DNA of 64,000 nt, taken from Taudactylus pleione. Its lineage: Eukaryota; Chordata; Amphibia; Anura; Myobatrachidae. Under the pieces are notes generated by a model. That model did no database searches and was not told where the DNA came from. It was given only the letters and a program-made list of their open reading frames with translations. The stretch covers positions 11,047,001 through 11,111,000 of the forward strand of contig JAUIMM010000113.1 in the NCBI GenBank assembly GCA_031769625.1. Direction: 5' to 3'. Positions 1-11,243 of this stretch are shown one piece after another. The number at the start of each line of letters is the position of its first letter. Positions within the stretch are counted from its first letter, which is position 1. Made by a program: the position numbers and the translations under genes.

Positions 1-756
1 GGCGAGCCCTGAAAAGTCGACATGATTTATACATAAACATTTTTTTTATACAGTATTTTCTGCATTTAAAAGACCTGGAGTGAAGTTCCTTTGCTTTTTG
101 TTATGTGTATGGGGGTGATCGCACACCTCACATGGATCAGGACACCTGGGCAAAGAACCATAAGGGACTTGTGCCGGTATCTACTGTGTATGTATGTATA
201 TATGTATGTATATATATATATACATATATATAATGCTGCTGGTGGCAAGGATAACAAGTGACTGACAAGATCTTCCTGAAGCATCGGATACCGTTGTTTG
301 CAAATTTAGAGACAGAGGATACACACAAAAACAATTAATCGCTCTTAAGACCAAAGTTTTCTCTATGAACTGAACCATACAAGCCTACCCTCCCGCATCC
401 TGCGGAAGACTCCTGGATCACTGAGGAGTCTCCCGCTACCCTGCATTGTAAATAGAAAGTCCTGGATTCCCCTGTCAAGTCCAAATTGAGAGGACGAGCC
501 AGCCTCAACCCTGAGCCCGCTGCTTCCTCCACCCACCCCTGTTGCGCATTACCTGACCAGGAAGCAGGTTAGACAGGAGCTTGCAAGGAGGACCCTCCCC
601 ATTCTCGATCAGAGCTGCAACAATAATTACTGCTAATAGTGCACTCCTGGTAGCCTTGCTTTGTGCCCTAGATGGTACCTTCCCCCTGCTGTATGCACAC
701 GGACTTCTCCCACCCCCAGACTGTTCTCATGGGCTGCTTCAGCCTTGTCACATGAC
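1..756. other. no gene seen; unassigned sequence
   Basis: I see no supported gene here. Short ORFs occur on both strands but have no recognisable motif. A TG/TA microsatellite lies inside. The right part is GC-richer and ends with GTCACATGAC at 747-756, an M-box/E-box-like decamer just before the candidate exon that follows; any promoter role is speculation. Confidence 0.4.
186..232. repeat. (TG/TA)n microsatellite
   Basis: Alternating TGTA and TATA units, about 47 bp. Simple sequence only; the small minus-strand ORFs across it read out as Tyr/Ile-rich low complexity. Confidence 0.85.
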
Positions 757-889
757 CGGGTCCTGACTGCGGAGCACTGCGCTGCTGATGTCTGCTGCTG
801 AGTGATCCTGTGTAATGCTCTGCTGACCAAGACTAGAGTTACACTAAGGTCAGTAGCAGAGCCTCTGCAATCTGCATGTCTTCAATATG
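757..889 (+). other. candidate 5' exon ending at a strong splice donor
   Basis: The stretch ends ..CAATATG followed by GTAAGC at 890, a near-consensus splice donor. Its 5' limit is unknown and I place it only by the change in composition. If this donor is joined to the acceptor at 3086, the terminal ATG falls in frame with the one fully open frame of the next candidate exon, giving a 48-residue reading that ends in TAA. This is inference from splice signals and frame; no protein family is recognised. It could equally be 5' UTR with a short upstream ORF, or chance. Confidence 0.22.
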
Positions 890-2364
890 GTAAGCTAAAC
901 CAAGGGTGAGGGGGCTGGGGGGCTCTGACTGCATATTAAGGAGGGGGTTGGACCTAAGTAGTCTCTTATTTAATAGACTAACACAGTTTACAACATCCGG
1001 ATCCTACAGCTTACCAGTAGTTTTATTGGGTTGCCACTGCATGCATGCTCAGGAGCCATTCCACTGAATACAATCTTATCTGCTTATTTTCCAATATCAA
1101 ATAATGGGAATTTGTGGTTTTTATGGGTCCATTTGTATAGTATTTGTATAATTCTATAGTTATTGTATGTAAATGAAACAATTTGAGACACATGCCCTTT
1201 AATTCTTAGTAATTTAATAATTTGTGTGTGTATTATTTTATATATGTCTGGGAATCTGAAAATAAAAAGGTAGTAACCCTAGCCATGACCCATAATTGGT
1301 AATGCAGCTGGATGATGTCATGGAGGTGACGCAGCTACACAGTGCACACTGAGCAGTGTTCGAAGGCTGAGGGCAAAGGAGGGGACTCATAGGAGGTACA
1401 TTCAATACAGGTAGAGTGTAGCCAGTACTGTGCTTTAGTTTTCACTGGACACAGGACACACCCCTGAGCAGCAATAGATACGCCCATAACTGGAGATAGA
1501 CACACCCTTTTGGCGGAGCATGACACGCTCACGCTGGCCCATTCTACTACAAGCTATAATCGCCCTGAAATTACTTTTCAAAAGTAGGCAAGTATGAACT
1601 GAACAGATCTACTCACTGACAAAGCCATTCCGAAAAGTACTAATGACAGTTTAACATTCATTTGGACTATGAACTACACCACGGTGAGTCCAATAATACC
1701 TAGAGCTTACAAAGCACTCTGGGCAATTATCTCACGTGACCAGGAACCGCAATGTTTTAAGCACACTAGACCTATGGTGTGTTACAAACTGGGCAGAAAT
1801 CTAAGGGACTATTTAGTCAAGGCAGACATCACAGACTGTACTCTGAAAACTGGGATTTTTTCTCAAATTATAAAAATCTGGCTGTTACAGATGCCGTTCC
1901 TGCTCTACTTGTGGTTATTTACAACCAGGAAATACCTTTAAACACCCACACACAGGCAAAGAATATACCATTTGCCATATACTCACCTGCTCCCCTAAAT
2001 CTGTCATATACATAATCATGTGCCCATGATTATTGTTATTGTATTATTACGTAGGTATGACTACGCAAATGTTTAAGGAGCGTATGGCCTTACACCACTC
2101 AGTCATACACATGGCAACTAAGTGCTAATAAATTGACCAATGAGTGGCCAGACACTTTAAAGCCAAAAACCACTTGTTGGCTGCATTAAAATATAAGATC
2201 ATAGATCATATCCCTCCGAAACCACCAGGCAGGGATAGAAACTTGGACTTAGCAAGAATAGAAGCTCGCTGGATTCTACGATTGGACACTTTACAGCCAA
2301 AGGGTCTCAATGAGAAAATTACATCCAGTGTATTATAAACATGAATATATATATTATTGTTGTA
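890..2364. other. no gene seen; possible intron
   Basis: AT-rich sequence without recognisable coding, RNA or repeat structure. If the flanking exon candidates are real, this is part of their intron. Confidence 0.35.
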
Positions 2365-2792
2365 CAGGTTGAGTCTCCCATATCCAAAATGCTTGGGACC
2401 AGGGGTATTTTGGATATCGGAATATTCCGTATTTTGGAATATTTGCATACCATAATGACATTTCTTGGGAATGAGACACAAATCTAAACACAGAATGCAT
2501 TTATGTTTCATATATACGCCTTATACACACAACCTGAAGGTCATTTTATACAATATTTTCAATTATTTTGTGTCTCAAACAAAGTTTGTGTGCATACATG
2601 ACATTCATTTATGTTTCATATATACCTTATACACAAAGCCTGAAAGTATTTTTATACAATATTTTTAATAATTGTGTGCCTTTAACAAAGTTTGTGTACA
2701 CTAAACCATCAAAAAGCAAAGGTTTCACTATCACAGTCATTCTAAAAAATATTCCGTATTTTGGAATATTTGGATATGGGAGACTCAACCTG
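2365..2792. mobile_element. Tigger/MER2-like non-autonomous Tc1/mariner element
   Basis: A 428-bp element with perfect 24-bp terminal inverted repeats starting CAGGTTGAGTCTCCCATATC, flanked by TA at 2363-2364 and 2793-2794, the target duplication of Tc1/mariner (pogo/Tigger). From memory, both termini and the interior text (for example ATTTATGTTTCATATA, TTATACAATATTTT, AACAAAGTTTGTGT) closely resemble the MER2/Tigger elements of mammals. No transposase is present. An interior segment of about 100 bp occurs twice in tandem (about 2497-2594 and 2604-2699), with diverged copies. Element class is strongly supported; the relation to the mammalian family needs an alignment. Confidence 0.82.
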
Positions 2793-3086
2793 TAGTAGGT
2801 CTCTTCCTTAGCATGTGGGACTTTTTCATACTACCCATTAGGTAATAAAGCCTATTAGGTTGCTCTAGTCTTACTCTTTATAACTACATGGTAGTCTATA
2901 GATATTTTATTCTCTTTGAGGGATTTAGTACTTATTTGTATTGTTTAGCATATGGTGTTATAGTATTTTTTCAGCATATGAGTGTATCAACTTTAGACAC
3001 TTTCATCTTACTAGTGAGAGTGCTTCCCTAGACAGTTTATTTCTTTTCTATATTCCAATGTTAATAGTTTGTGTATTTCCTCTCAG

Positions 3087-3233
3087 CTGGAGGCCAGAGC
3101 AGGAGACAGTGTCCAGAGTTGCTATGGCAACGATGGGGCGCAGCGTGGTGATGTAATCCAGGAGCACCTTCAGGACGGACAACCCGCACCTAGCTCCAGC
3201 GCCAGTGGACATGAATTCCGCAGGGGATAAAAG
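3087..3233 (+). CDS. candidate internal exon of an unidentified gene
   Basis: This 147-bp stretch has both splice signals: a pyrimidine-rich acceptor ending TTTCCTCTCAG at 3086 and a strong donor AAG followed by GTAAGC at 3234. It is GC-rich with several CpGs, unlike the AT-rich flanks. Frame 1 is open from the acceptor to a TAA five bases before the donor and contains a Gln/Asp/Ser-rich reading with no recognised motif. Alternatively an ATG at 3211 (context GTGGAC before ATG) opens MNSAGDK, which stays open through the donor, as in a 5'-UTR-plus-start exon. I cannot name the gene. It may also be a non-coding exon or a chance pair of splice sites. No continuation exon is evident in this window. 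Confidence 0.33.
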
Positions 3234-3393
3234 GTAAGCTTTCATTTGTCTATTTATTATGCTGTATTTCTGAGGACAGGGCTCTGCGCAGCCCAGTAAT
3301 GTCGAAAATTATGCACACTTACACATAAAAGCTTACTGAAAAATCCTTGGAGTGCTGTGCTTGGTCAGTTAATATACAGTACACCACTGGACT

Positions 3394-3427
<34 letters not shown>

Positions 3428-3732
3428 AGTTTTAGGCAGGTGTGTATAAAATGCTGCAAATTGAGAATGCTTTCAAAATGACATGTGCAAATGTACCTAA
3501 AAGAATTTATTCTCTTTTGAAGGCAAAGGGTGGTCACACCCAATATTGATTTGATTTAGATTTCTCTTCTGTTCATTCACTTTGCATTTTGTTAATTGAT
3601 AAAAAAACAAAAACAAAGCCGAACTAATTGCAAAACTTAAAGCTTCTCTTGATTCCTTTTCAAAAATGTACTAGTATAGAACAAATAAAATGGAAAAACC
3701 TAATATTTAGCTACGTAAGAAAGTTAATCAAG
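3234..3732. other. no gene seen
   Basis: AT-rich sequence apart from the AT microsatellite near its centre; no coding or repeat-family signal. Confidence 0.35.
3400..3427. repeat. (AT)n microsatellite
   Basis: About 14 AT dinucleotides without interruption. Confidence 0.9.
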
Positions 3733-4382
3733 GGTGTGGTTCGTTAGATCGACAATAAAACAGTCAACAGTGTATAGGTCGACACCAAATGCTCAACAGT
3801 CAGCAGGTCAACACGGACAAAAGGTCAACAGGTACCAAAGTTCGACACACAAAAGGTCAACATGAATATACAGTATGTTGACAGAATCAAACGATCGACA
3901 AAGAATATATGTCGACATGTGTACGGTGCACTCAAAAATGGTTGACACGTTTTTTTTCTAACCCTAACCTTCATCCTAACCCTCCACTTGGTGCCTAACC
4001 CTAATCGTTGGGGTAAGTGCCTAACCATCCCTCCTAGTGCCTAACCCTAACCCTCTGTTAAGTGTCTAACCAAAACTGTCCCTCCTAGTGACTAACCGTA
4101 ACCCTCTGGTAAGTGTATAACCCTAACCATCCCTTTTAGTGTCTAACCCTAACCCTCTGGTAAGTGCCTAACCCTAACTGTCCCTCCTAGTGCCTAACCC
4201 TAAACAAAAACAAACAATGTATTGACCATTTTTGTGTCAACCATTCCCTCGTCGTCCTTTTGGACCTGATGACTTAAATCCATGTTGACCTTTTGTGTGT
4301 CGACATATTGTCCCTGCCAACCTACTGACTGTTGACCATCTTGTGTTGACCTATTGCTTGTCGACCTTTCATCCGGAACCCG
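3733..4382. mobile_element. foldback element with GTYRAC-studded arms and telomere-like core
   Basis: The left arm (about 3733-3950) and right arm (about 4207-4382) are diverged inverted copies. Both contain, in mirrored order, CAACAGTCAG/CTGACTGTTG and CACAAAAGGTCAACATG/CATGTTGACCTTTTGTG. The arms are punctuated every 13-20 bases by the hexamer GTYRAC or a one-base variant (about 20 sites). Outer ends are roughly GGTTCG and CGGAACC. No ORF of transposase length is present. I do not know the superfamily. The ends are approximate because I cannot define a target duplication. Confidence 0.65.
3958..4205. repeat. telomere-like minisatellite core of the foldback
   Basis: Degenerate tandem units of about 58 bp, each made of two halves built on CCTAACCCTAACC followed by CCTCTGGTAAGTG or TCCCTCCTAGTG. 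The CCCTAA content is the vertebrate telomere motif on the C-rich strand, but the spacer text shows this is not a plain interstitial telomere tract. Confidence 0.8.
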
Positions 4383-6251
4383 TAAATCACGACCACTTGC
4401 AACCATTATGGACACTTGCAGCCATGGCATGGAGTGCAATAATGTCATTCCACCGATGTCTGGTGGAAATCTCTATCTATGTAGTTCAAGAATATCACAC
4501 AAATACTTAAGTGGGTTCATATGTTGGAACTAAGAACAATGGAACGTATGGATAACATCAGTAACATGCTCAAAAAACCATTGAGCGACCATACCGTACG
4601 TGATCTATGCTTGAGCGTATTATCTTCATGAAATACATTGCTGGATGAAGATGATAACTCAATAACATTAAGTAGTGATTAGCCCTCTACAGTAATGATT
4701 GCCTGGGCTCAAACCATACCAGAACAAAACTTGGACTTAGCATAACCTTAGAAGCACTCAGGGATGTAGAGCTCTTTAGGTAGGAGCCACATGTACATAA
4801 GGACATTTGTTGAGAACTTGATGAAGGATGGTCCAACTGACCACATCACCTTCCATTTCAGACTTGCACTGTCAGTTATGACGAGCTGTTTATGCAATAA
4901 ACCCTATTAACATCCTGATCTGTGGCGCTTTCAACGGGCAATTTTCAATGGATCTGCAGTTGCTCATCTGCTTTGCACTTCAAAACTTAATACTAAAATC
5001 TCATTGTTTTTATTTTATTTGTATTTTTATGTTTTGTTTTGTATAATTTGTGAAACCAAAAATTTTTATTAAAACCAGTGCTGTAGCAGGGTGCAGAGGT
5101 CCACCGGACCAGCACCTCTTACCCTAATCACAGCGTGCATGTGATGTCATTATATCACAGAACAAGCACCGGGTACAGAAAGCTGAGCATGGGAAGCATC
5201 TTAAGGACACGTCCTGCGCCTTACTGCAGTAATTGTGCTTCCCCTTCAGCCTTGCACCTTGGGTGGTGACACCATTCGAACCCCCTTCCTCATGGCCCAG
5301 CTTGTAACTGTAAGTAGACGTAGACCTAAACATGTGAACATCATTTAAATACAAATGCAAACAATATTAGAAATGACAATAATATTTAATATTAATCATG
5401 TTGTCCTTAAAAAAAGATCTTCATTCATGTGTATCAACAGCCCCTGTCTTCATGTCTAAAGACATATTTATTTACTCTGGTGTTCAAATGATTCCCTTTT
5501 GTTGTAGAAAACGATCATTTAAAGAAAGCCAGTTTAGGGCATTTGCTATCAAATAATGACATCAATAATAAATAACCTTTGCTACACAATAAGCAATTTA
5601 CCTGCATCAGAAGTTGATAGAAATGTCACTCTGTCACAAAACCCATTTCATTTCACAATGCGAATAACCTCTAGACTGGAAATTCTTATGTATGTAAGTA
5701 GTTTCTGGTGTTCATCACAATGGCTGAAATTATTTGATTCTTTAAATAGACTGAGAATGCATCCAGTGGTATCATTTATGTTGCTTATTCACTCACCTCA
5801 AAAACATCATGTACTGTAATTCTATTACAGAGTAATATCACTTTCTCTTAGTACAATCAACACTCATACTGTTCTAATTAAAGTGAATAAATGAGGGAAA
5901 TACCTAATTGTATAAAACATCTATGAAATACTGTACAATCATATTCATAATCCTTAAAAAAAAATGAGGTTGTATCTAAAGAAAACAGTCAATGAAATAT
6001 TAATCTAGTAATTTCTCAAGAGCCAAAGGCTTCAAAAACAGATGTGTTTTCAATCATAGGGGTAAATTTACTAAGCTCCATGTTTGCCCATGTATTTTTA
6101 GAACCAGCACTGGCTCAGGAGCCCGGGGCTGGTTATGCTTTGGGGGTGAACCCCACATCATTTTTTTTAACAATTAACCGTTTAATTTAATCTTTAGTAC
6201 ACATAAGCAGCCTGCACAGCTTATTCGCAGAACGATGTGAATAGATAGCAA
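4383..6251. other. no gene seen
   Basis: AT-rich DNA without a supported gene. Scattered short ORFs lack motifs or splice context. A possible hAT-type left end (CAGTGCTGTAGCAGGG) begins near 5077, but I cannot find its partner. Confidence 0.35.
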
Positions 6252-6431
6252 TAGCTTCGGCTGATTAAAATGATATGCGGCATGCCTATATTGTGTGAGC
6301 GACTGCGGGTGCATCTGCATGTGAAATGCTACGTTACAGTGTCAGCGGCTGTAACACTGTAACGAATTGTAGCATTTTGCACACAGAACATACTGTAGGT
6401 ATGCCACATATCATTTTAACAGCAGAAGCTG
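6252..6431. repeat. imperfect foldback, about 180 bp
   Basis: The sequences around 6253-6340 and 6350-6430 are inverted relatives: AGCTTCGGCTG against AGCAGAAGCT, TTAAAATGATATGCGGCAT against its complement, and CGTTACAGTGT against ACACTGTAACG at the centre. Probably an old palindromic MITE. Confidence 0.6.
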
Positions 6432-8004
6432 CATGTGCTAACTAGTCACGTCCTAGATAATGGGGCTGAAATGCTGAATAGTAGTCCAGGACCTGGTGCA
6501 CAGAGGGGGGCCATTTGACGTCACTGAATCTACACATATAAGGACACATCTGTCGTATAAAATGTAAAAAGGGAGGTGAAATAAACCACTGAAATATATA
6601 TTTCTATCAAATATGTGAGAGTGAATAATTGTGATAATGTTCTGGTTAGAAACCCATTTCTAAGATGGTAAACGCTCTGGGGGTGATTTACAGGTGGACA
6701 CTATTGCAGTAGCGGCTGCCTATTTTGTCATAGCCGTTACTGCATCTTTATTCTAATGTCCCCGCCAATGGGTGTCCTATTGAGATGCTCACTGGCTGCA
6801 GTGCGAATACGCCGATGTGCTTACAAACAGACGTAGGTTGTCTGATTGACCATCTTTAGATGCAGTTGCTGAGAGCGACGCACCCGCGACACACCCAAGT
6901 CTGTAGCCACCTCCCCTAGTTACCACCCAGAAACGCCCATCAAAACTGCATGGATCTGCATGCAATTTCAATCTGCATCTCTGAGCGGTAACCATCTGGG
7001 AACACCCCCGGAAGTGCAGGCAGATCAACCGCATCCTGCCCACTTCCTAGTGAAGCAGGCAGGAAGGGGAGATTTAATGGGGAATTTGTGGGTCTGTGAA
7101 GAGGAGGCGGGGCTAAACGGCGCGATTTGCATCATTTAACCCCAACCCCACATCGCTGACTTTATAGAAAAAGGGGTTGGGCCTAGTTATGCCCCGCCCC
7201 CAGACTGGCCTGCAGCAGTTCCCAAAAAGGATGATAACAAAGTTGGTAAGTATGACCCTATGTGTGTTGGTCTAACAATGTTTTGTGTGAGCAAAAATTC
7301 AGAACAATGTTTGGCCAACACAATAATGACTGGTGAGAGCAACCAAATTATAGGTTTGAATCAGTTTTCAAAATGACATATATAGTGAATATGGAATAAA
7401 ATTGGTGTCCCTTTGTATAAATGAAGTAATGTCATTCATCATGAAGGTAACACAGGATATATCAAGGATACCTTCTGCTTCCCTTTCACTCCCGATCTGG
7501 CCTGCTGAAACTCGGTTCAAATTTTTGATGAAACACATAAAAATCTTCAGATGACAGTTGCTCCTACACACTGCTTCTTCCCTATGGATTGCGAAGAGGG
7601 AATGTTTAGGATCTCTCCACCTCTGTCTGGCTTCTTCTGCCGGACGCCGGGGCTTTGTGCGCCTGCGTGAACCCTAGTTCACGCAGGTTCACTACCACTG
7701 CCAAGTCACACTCAGAAGTGATACATTTCAATGGTACAAAAGGAGCAGTGAAAAGATTCGGGGAGACAGCTGCTTTTTGGATCAGCTGTCTCCGCGCCGG
7801 AGCAATGATGAATTGGTCTGGCGCTCGCTGCAAGTAAACATTTTAATTATCGAGGACCGCCCGGCCCCCAATAATTAACATAATCAATATACCCCTGTGA
7901 CACCATTTTTAGTCTTAGAGGTAGCAGAGCCATTAGGATAAGAACTTGGTATCAATATGCCCTTGAATAAAAGACAATGGGCCTCAATCAGAGTTGTGAA
8001 TAGA
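6432..8004. other. no gene seen; two short hairpins inside
   Basis: No supported gene. Two clear hairpins occur: CCTGCGTGAAC/GTTCACGCAGG (7662-7687) and GGAGACAGCTG/CAGCTGTCTCC (7762-7793), suggesting a hairpin-rich repeat relic around 7600-7870. A donor-like GTAAGTATG at 7245 has no convincing partner. Confidence 0.4.
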
Positions 8005-8548
8005 GGGCCTGATTCATTAAGGATCGCTATTGCTAAAGCATACGCAGATGGCCAATTGTAGCGCATTGCGCATGCATTGCAGTGCGTGTGCGCGGAGGCA
8101 CCACTGCGATCGCATTGCAGTCATGGAGACAACACAGAGCCGTTGCAGAGTGATTGACAGGCAGTGAGCATTTAGGGGTGGTGACGAGGGGGTGGTCGGA
8201 GAAACGCAGGCACGTCTGACCGTTTGAACGCAGTTGCATGGGCGTGCATAAATTAGCCATTGCATACGCAGCTTGAGTAGTCAATGCGTGCAACGAAGGT
8301 AGCAATTTCTAAGTAAGGTCAGGGCTGCTGTAATTCTGCATGAGGGGCCGATGGTACTCGATGTTATCAATGTTTATGGAGATTTGCATGGTATTACGGA
8401 TGTGAGATAGTGGCAGTGGGAGGCAGTGGGCGTCTCCCAGCTGGCAGTGCGATGGCATTGTGATGGCAATCATTAGCATATTTTCGCTGTAGACTTGCGT
8501 TCGATTACGAGCTGCGAGCGCAATAGCGATCCTTAATGAATCTGACCC
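8005..8548. mobile_element. MITE, GGGCCTGATTCA-terminus family, copy 1
   Basis: A 544-bp non-autonomous element. Its first 28 bases, beginning GGGCCTGATTCATTAAGG, are matched by the inverted complement at 8521-8548 with two differences. It is flanked by AGA on both sides (8002-8004 and 8549-8551), a 3-bp target duplication as in PIF/Harbinger elements. The interior is shared in inverted orientation with the element at 52,463-52,998 (GTGATTGACAGG, GCATAAATTAGCC). No transposase. Confidence 0.75.
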
Positions 8549-8591
8549 AGAGTAAGAAAGAACAAGTAACTGTGCACCATGGCAAAACCAT

Positions 8592-8833
8592 GTAAACTCC
8601 ACTGGTGCAGGGACAGATGTGAATGGCCAGATATTCTCTGTAAAGGAAAAATAGATTGTAAGCTCCACTGGTGCAGGGACAGATGTGAATGGCCAGATAT
8701 TCTCTGTAAAGGAAAAATTGATTGTAAGCTCCACTGGGGCATGGACAGATGTGAATGGCCAGATATTCTCTGTAAAGCGCTGCGGAATATGTGTATGCTA
8801 CAGTATATAAATAACTGGTGATAAATAAATAAA
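8592..8833. repeat. 66-bp triplicate and repeat-family tail
   Basis: Three head-to-tail 66-bp units start at 8592, 8658 and 8724, each reading GTAARCTCCACTGG..GGACAGATGTGAATGGCC. The last unit runs on into CTGCGGAATATGTGTATG and an ATAA-repeat tail ending near 8833, resembling a retroposon 3' end. Because 66 is divisible by 3, one plus-strand frame stays open and repeats a 22-residue Cys-rich unit; I regard that as an accident of the duplication. Confidence 0.8.
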
Positions 8834-9620
8834 TTGATTGATTTGCTTATAGTTATAGTTGCTTGACCAAACTACACCATCTCTTTTATTTTTGTTTTTA
8901 TGTAGAGAACACGGCTTTTGTGCATAGAGGATCAATTGACTATGAGTATCCATTATGATCTCTTCAGTTTTTCTCGCTGTACAATCTATAAAACATGTTT
9001 CATAAAAAGATCACTGTCTGCACTGTTAAAAGTGTTTTCCCTGTGAAGATTTCATTAGTGTCCTTGTGAATAAAGGTTGCTCATGTACTGAGGCAGTCAT
9101 ACCATGCATCTTACAGAAGTCCTGAGTGCATTATGGTGTTCGGCACATGCTAATTACTTCCTTCCAAGAGGTGTCTCCTATCTACTGATCTATAGGCTAA
9201 TGTAAGTAGTGTTCTCAGCCATGTCCCACGTAACAATACCTTTAATTAATAACATTCTGCTTAAATCATGTATAAATCACAGAGCAAAGAATAAGCAATG
9301 TTGGTGTAGCTTAATAAGAATCCCTGTAGGATGCCAAATTAAAGCTTTTATCTTTTGGAAAGAAAACTGCTTTAGAAAGATAATTAACTGAGATAAAATA
9401 AATATATTCAGTGTAAAAATGAATTTACAGTAAACTTAGAGCAAGATGAAAACATTTCAGCCAGTTTGTTTAGCTTTCCAGAAGCAAAATTAAACAAAAA
9501 GGTGGAGGACAATGTATTATATAGTTCCATAGCAATACATTTTAGTCCAGCTAAAAGGTAAAGAAACTACACAAACATGACATATTAATTTAGAAGCTTA
9601 AATTAGTGTTATCAATATAT
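8834..9620. other. no gene seen
   Basis: AT-rich sequence without recognisable genes or repeat structure. Confidence 0.35.
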
Positions 9621-9623
9621 TAT

Positions 9624-10418
9624 GGGCCATATTCAATTTGAGGCAAAAAGTCCAACCTCGGACTTTTTCCATCATCGCCGTTTTTTTCAGGGACAAAGTA
9701 TTGGGCGCGTGCTCGCTTATCCCCTTATTCAATTAGGATCCGGCGAAAACAGGATCCGGCGGAAAGGTAAGTATCGAAAAGTTATGTCAGTTTTTAGGGA
9801 AATCATGATGTTCTGATATAGGGGATCACTATGGGTACCCCCGATTTGGCCCGCTGGAGGTAGTCGGGGTTTTTAATAGCCGCGGCAGGTGCATAAATGT
9901 GGCTTTTGAAGAAGAGGTGAAGAATAGCACATAGGTTTTTTTTTTTTTTGGAAAAAATAACTAGTCCCATCAAATTTGGGGTACATGAAAATGGGTGCAA
10001 GCATATTTTTAAGTCCCTAAAGTAATTTAAAAAATTCTTCAAAAATCCACCTGCTGCTGCTAGAAAACACCTACCGCATACTTGGGGACCCCGCCAGAGT
10101 TAATTTCGTTAGTTTCAAAGTTTGTCCCCCAACATTTTTTTTATCGCCCCCAAAATGAAAGCATTTTTTTTGGGGTGTCCTAAGGATTTGTAAAAAATTT
10201 TTTTGACACAGATTACATTAAGGGGACATTCCAAAGGCTGCAGGCTATTTTTTTTATTCTGCACCCCTAAAACCCAATTCTGAACTTTTTTTCGCCACCT
10301 AAACAGTGGTGAAAACTTATCCCCGTTTTTTAATAAAGACTTTTCGCACCTGCGGGAATAAGTGAAAATGGCGAAAATGACGTCATCTGGACTTTTCGCC
10401 CCATATTGAATATGGCCC
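9624..10418. mobile_element. MITE, CCATATTCAATTTGAG family, copy 1
   Basis: A 795-bp element with inverted ends GGGCCATATTCAAT and its complement, flanked by TAT at 9621-9623 and 10,419-10,421, a 3-bp target duplication as in PIF/Harbinger. The interior shares TTTGGGGTACATGAAAATGG and other blocks with the elements at 45,235-45,963 (inverted relative to this one) and 50,756-51,626. No transposase ORF. Confidence 0.8.
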
Positions 10419-10421
10419 TAT

Positions 10422-10923
10422 GAGTCTTATGTTATGGGATTGCCACAATTCCCTGTTCTGCCTACGTTGGGGCCAGGGAATAGGGGAAATTCAACATGTT
10501 GAAAGACCGCAATTTCCGGTTCCAATTCCCCATTCCAGGTCCATAAATGGTCAGAATTGTTGAGTTGGGGATTTTCCCAATCCCCCGACAGATTGTGATC
10601 AGCAATGTCAGCGGCTTATCAGTTTTGGATTGAGCCGGCAGAACAGAGGGTCGTGACTCAGGTGTATGGGGCTTGGTATTAACTTCACCGAACAGATATG
10701 CACTGAATATACTGGCTCCAAAGAGTATAAAAAATAAAACACAATATTCTAATAAAAACAAACCCTTGTTCACCACTTTATTAAAGAAAACAAAACATTC
10801 TTCTTTCTTAAACTATTGTAGCTCAAATGGGATCTAAAATAACCAATGAACATTCACCAATACAAAAAAGACTCATCTGTGTACTATCAAACAGACAAAT
10901 GTGAAATTACTTGAGGAGAGTAA
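10422..10923. other. no gene seen; possible old repeat
   Basis: Contains CAATTCCCTG and CCAGGGAAT in loosely inverted arrangement near 10,448-10,480, hinting at a degraded element. No gene recognised. Confidence 0.3.
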
Positions 10924-11243
10924 TGCTGCATACACATGTAAAGATTTTCTGTCCAACCATCCAACTAGTTGATTAGTTGGAATGAAAATCTGGTAACGTA
11001 TGGGAGTAACTGATGATCAGCAATTTGCTCCTAAATGCCAGAAAACAGATGAAAATGGGCGTCAGATAAATTTGTTAAATGTTTGATCTAAACAATTTGT
11101 TCAAACAACAGTTTTTGTCCATTTTCCGGCGTTTGGGAGCAAATTACCAATTGTCATTTACTTTCATACCTTACCAGGTTTTCATTCCAACCAATCAACT
11201 AGTTGGATGGTTGGACAGAAAATCTTTACGTGTGTAACCAGCA
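10924..11243. mobile_element. palindromic foldback MITE, 320 bp
   Basis: Nearly the whole element is one inverted repeat: the left arm from TGCTGCATACACATGTAAAG mirrors the right arm ending ACGTGTGTAACCAGCA. The internal palindrome CAACTAGTTG occurs in both arms. It would fold into a hairpin with stem of about 130-150 bp. No coding content. Confidence 0.75.

Noticed and set aside
3958..4205. True interstitial telomere
   Set aside because: The CCCTAA motifs are separated by constant non-telomeric text and sit in the centre of a foldback element.
8579..8821. Cys-rich 80-residue repeat protein resembling a small zinc-binding protein
   Set aside because: The periodicity comes from a 66-bp DNA triplication in a repeat-family tail; there is no independent coding evidence.
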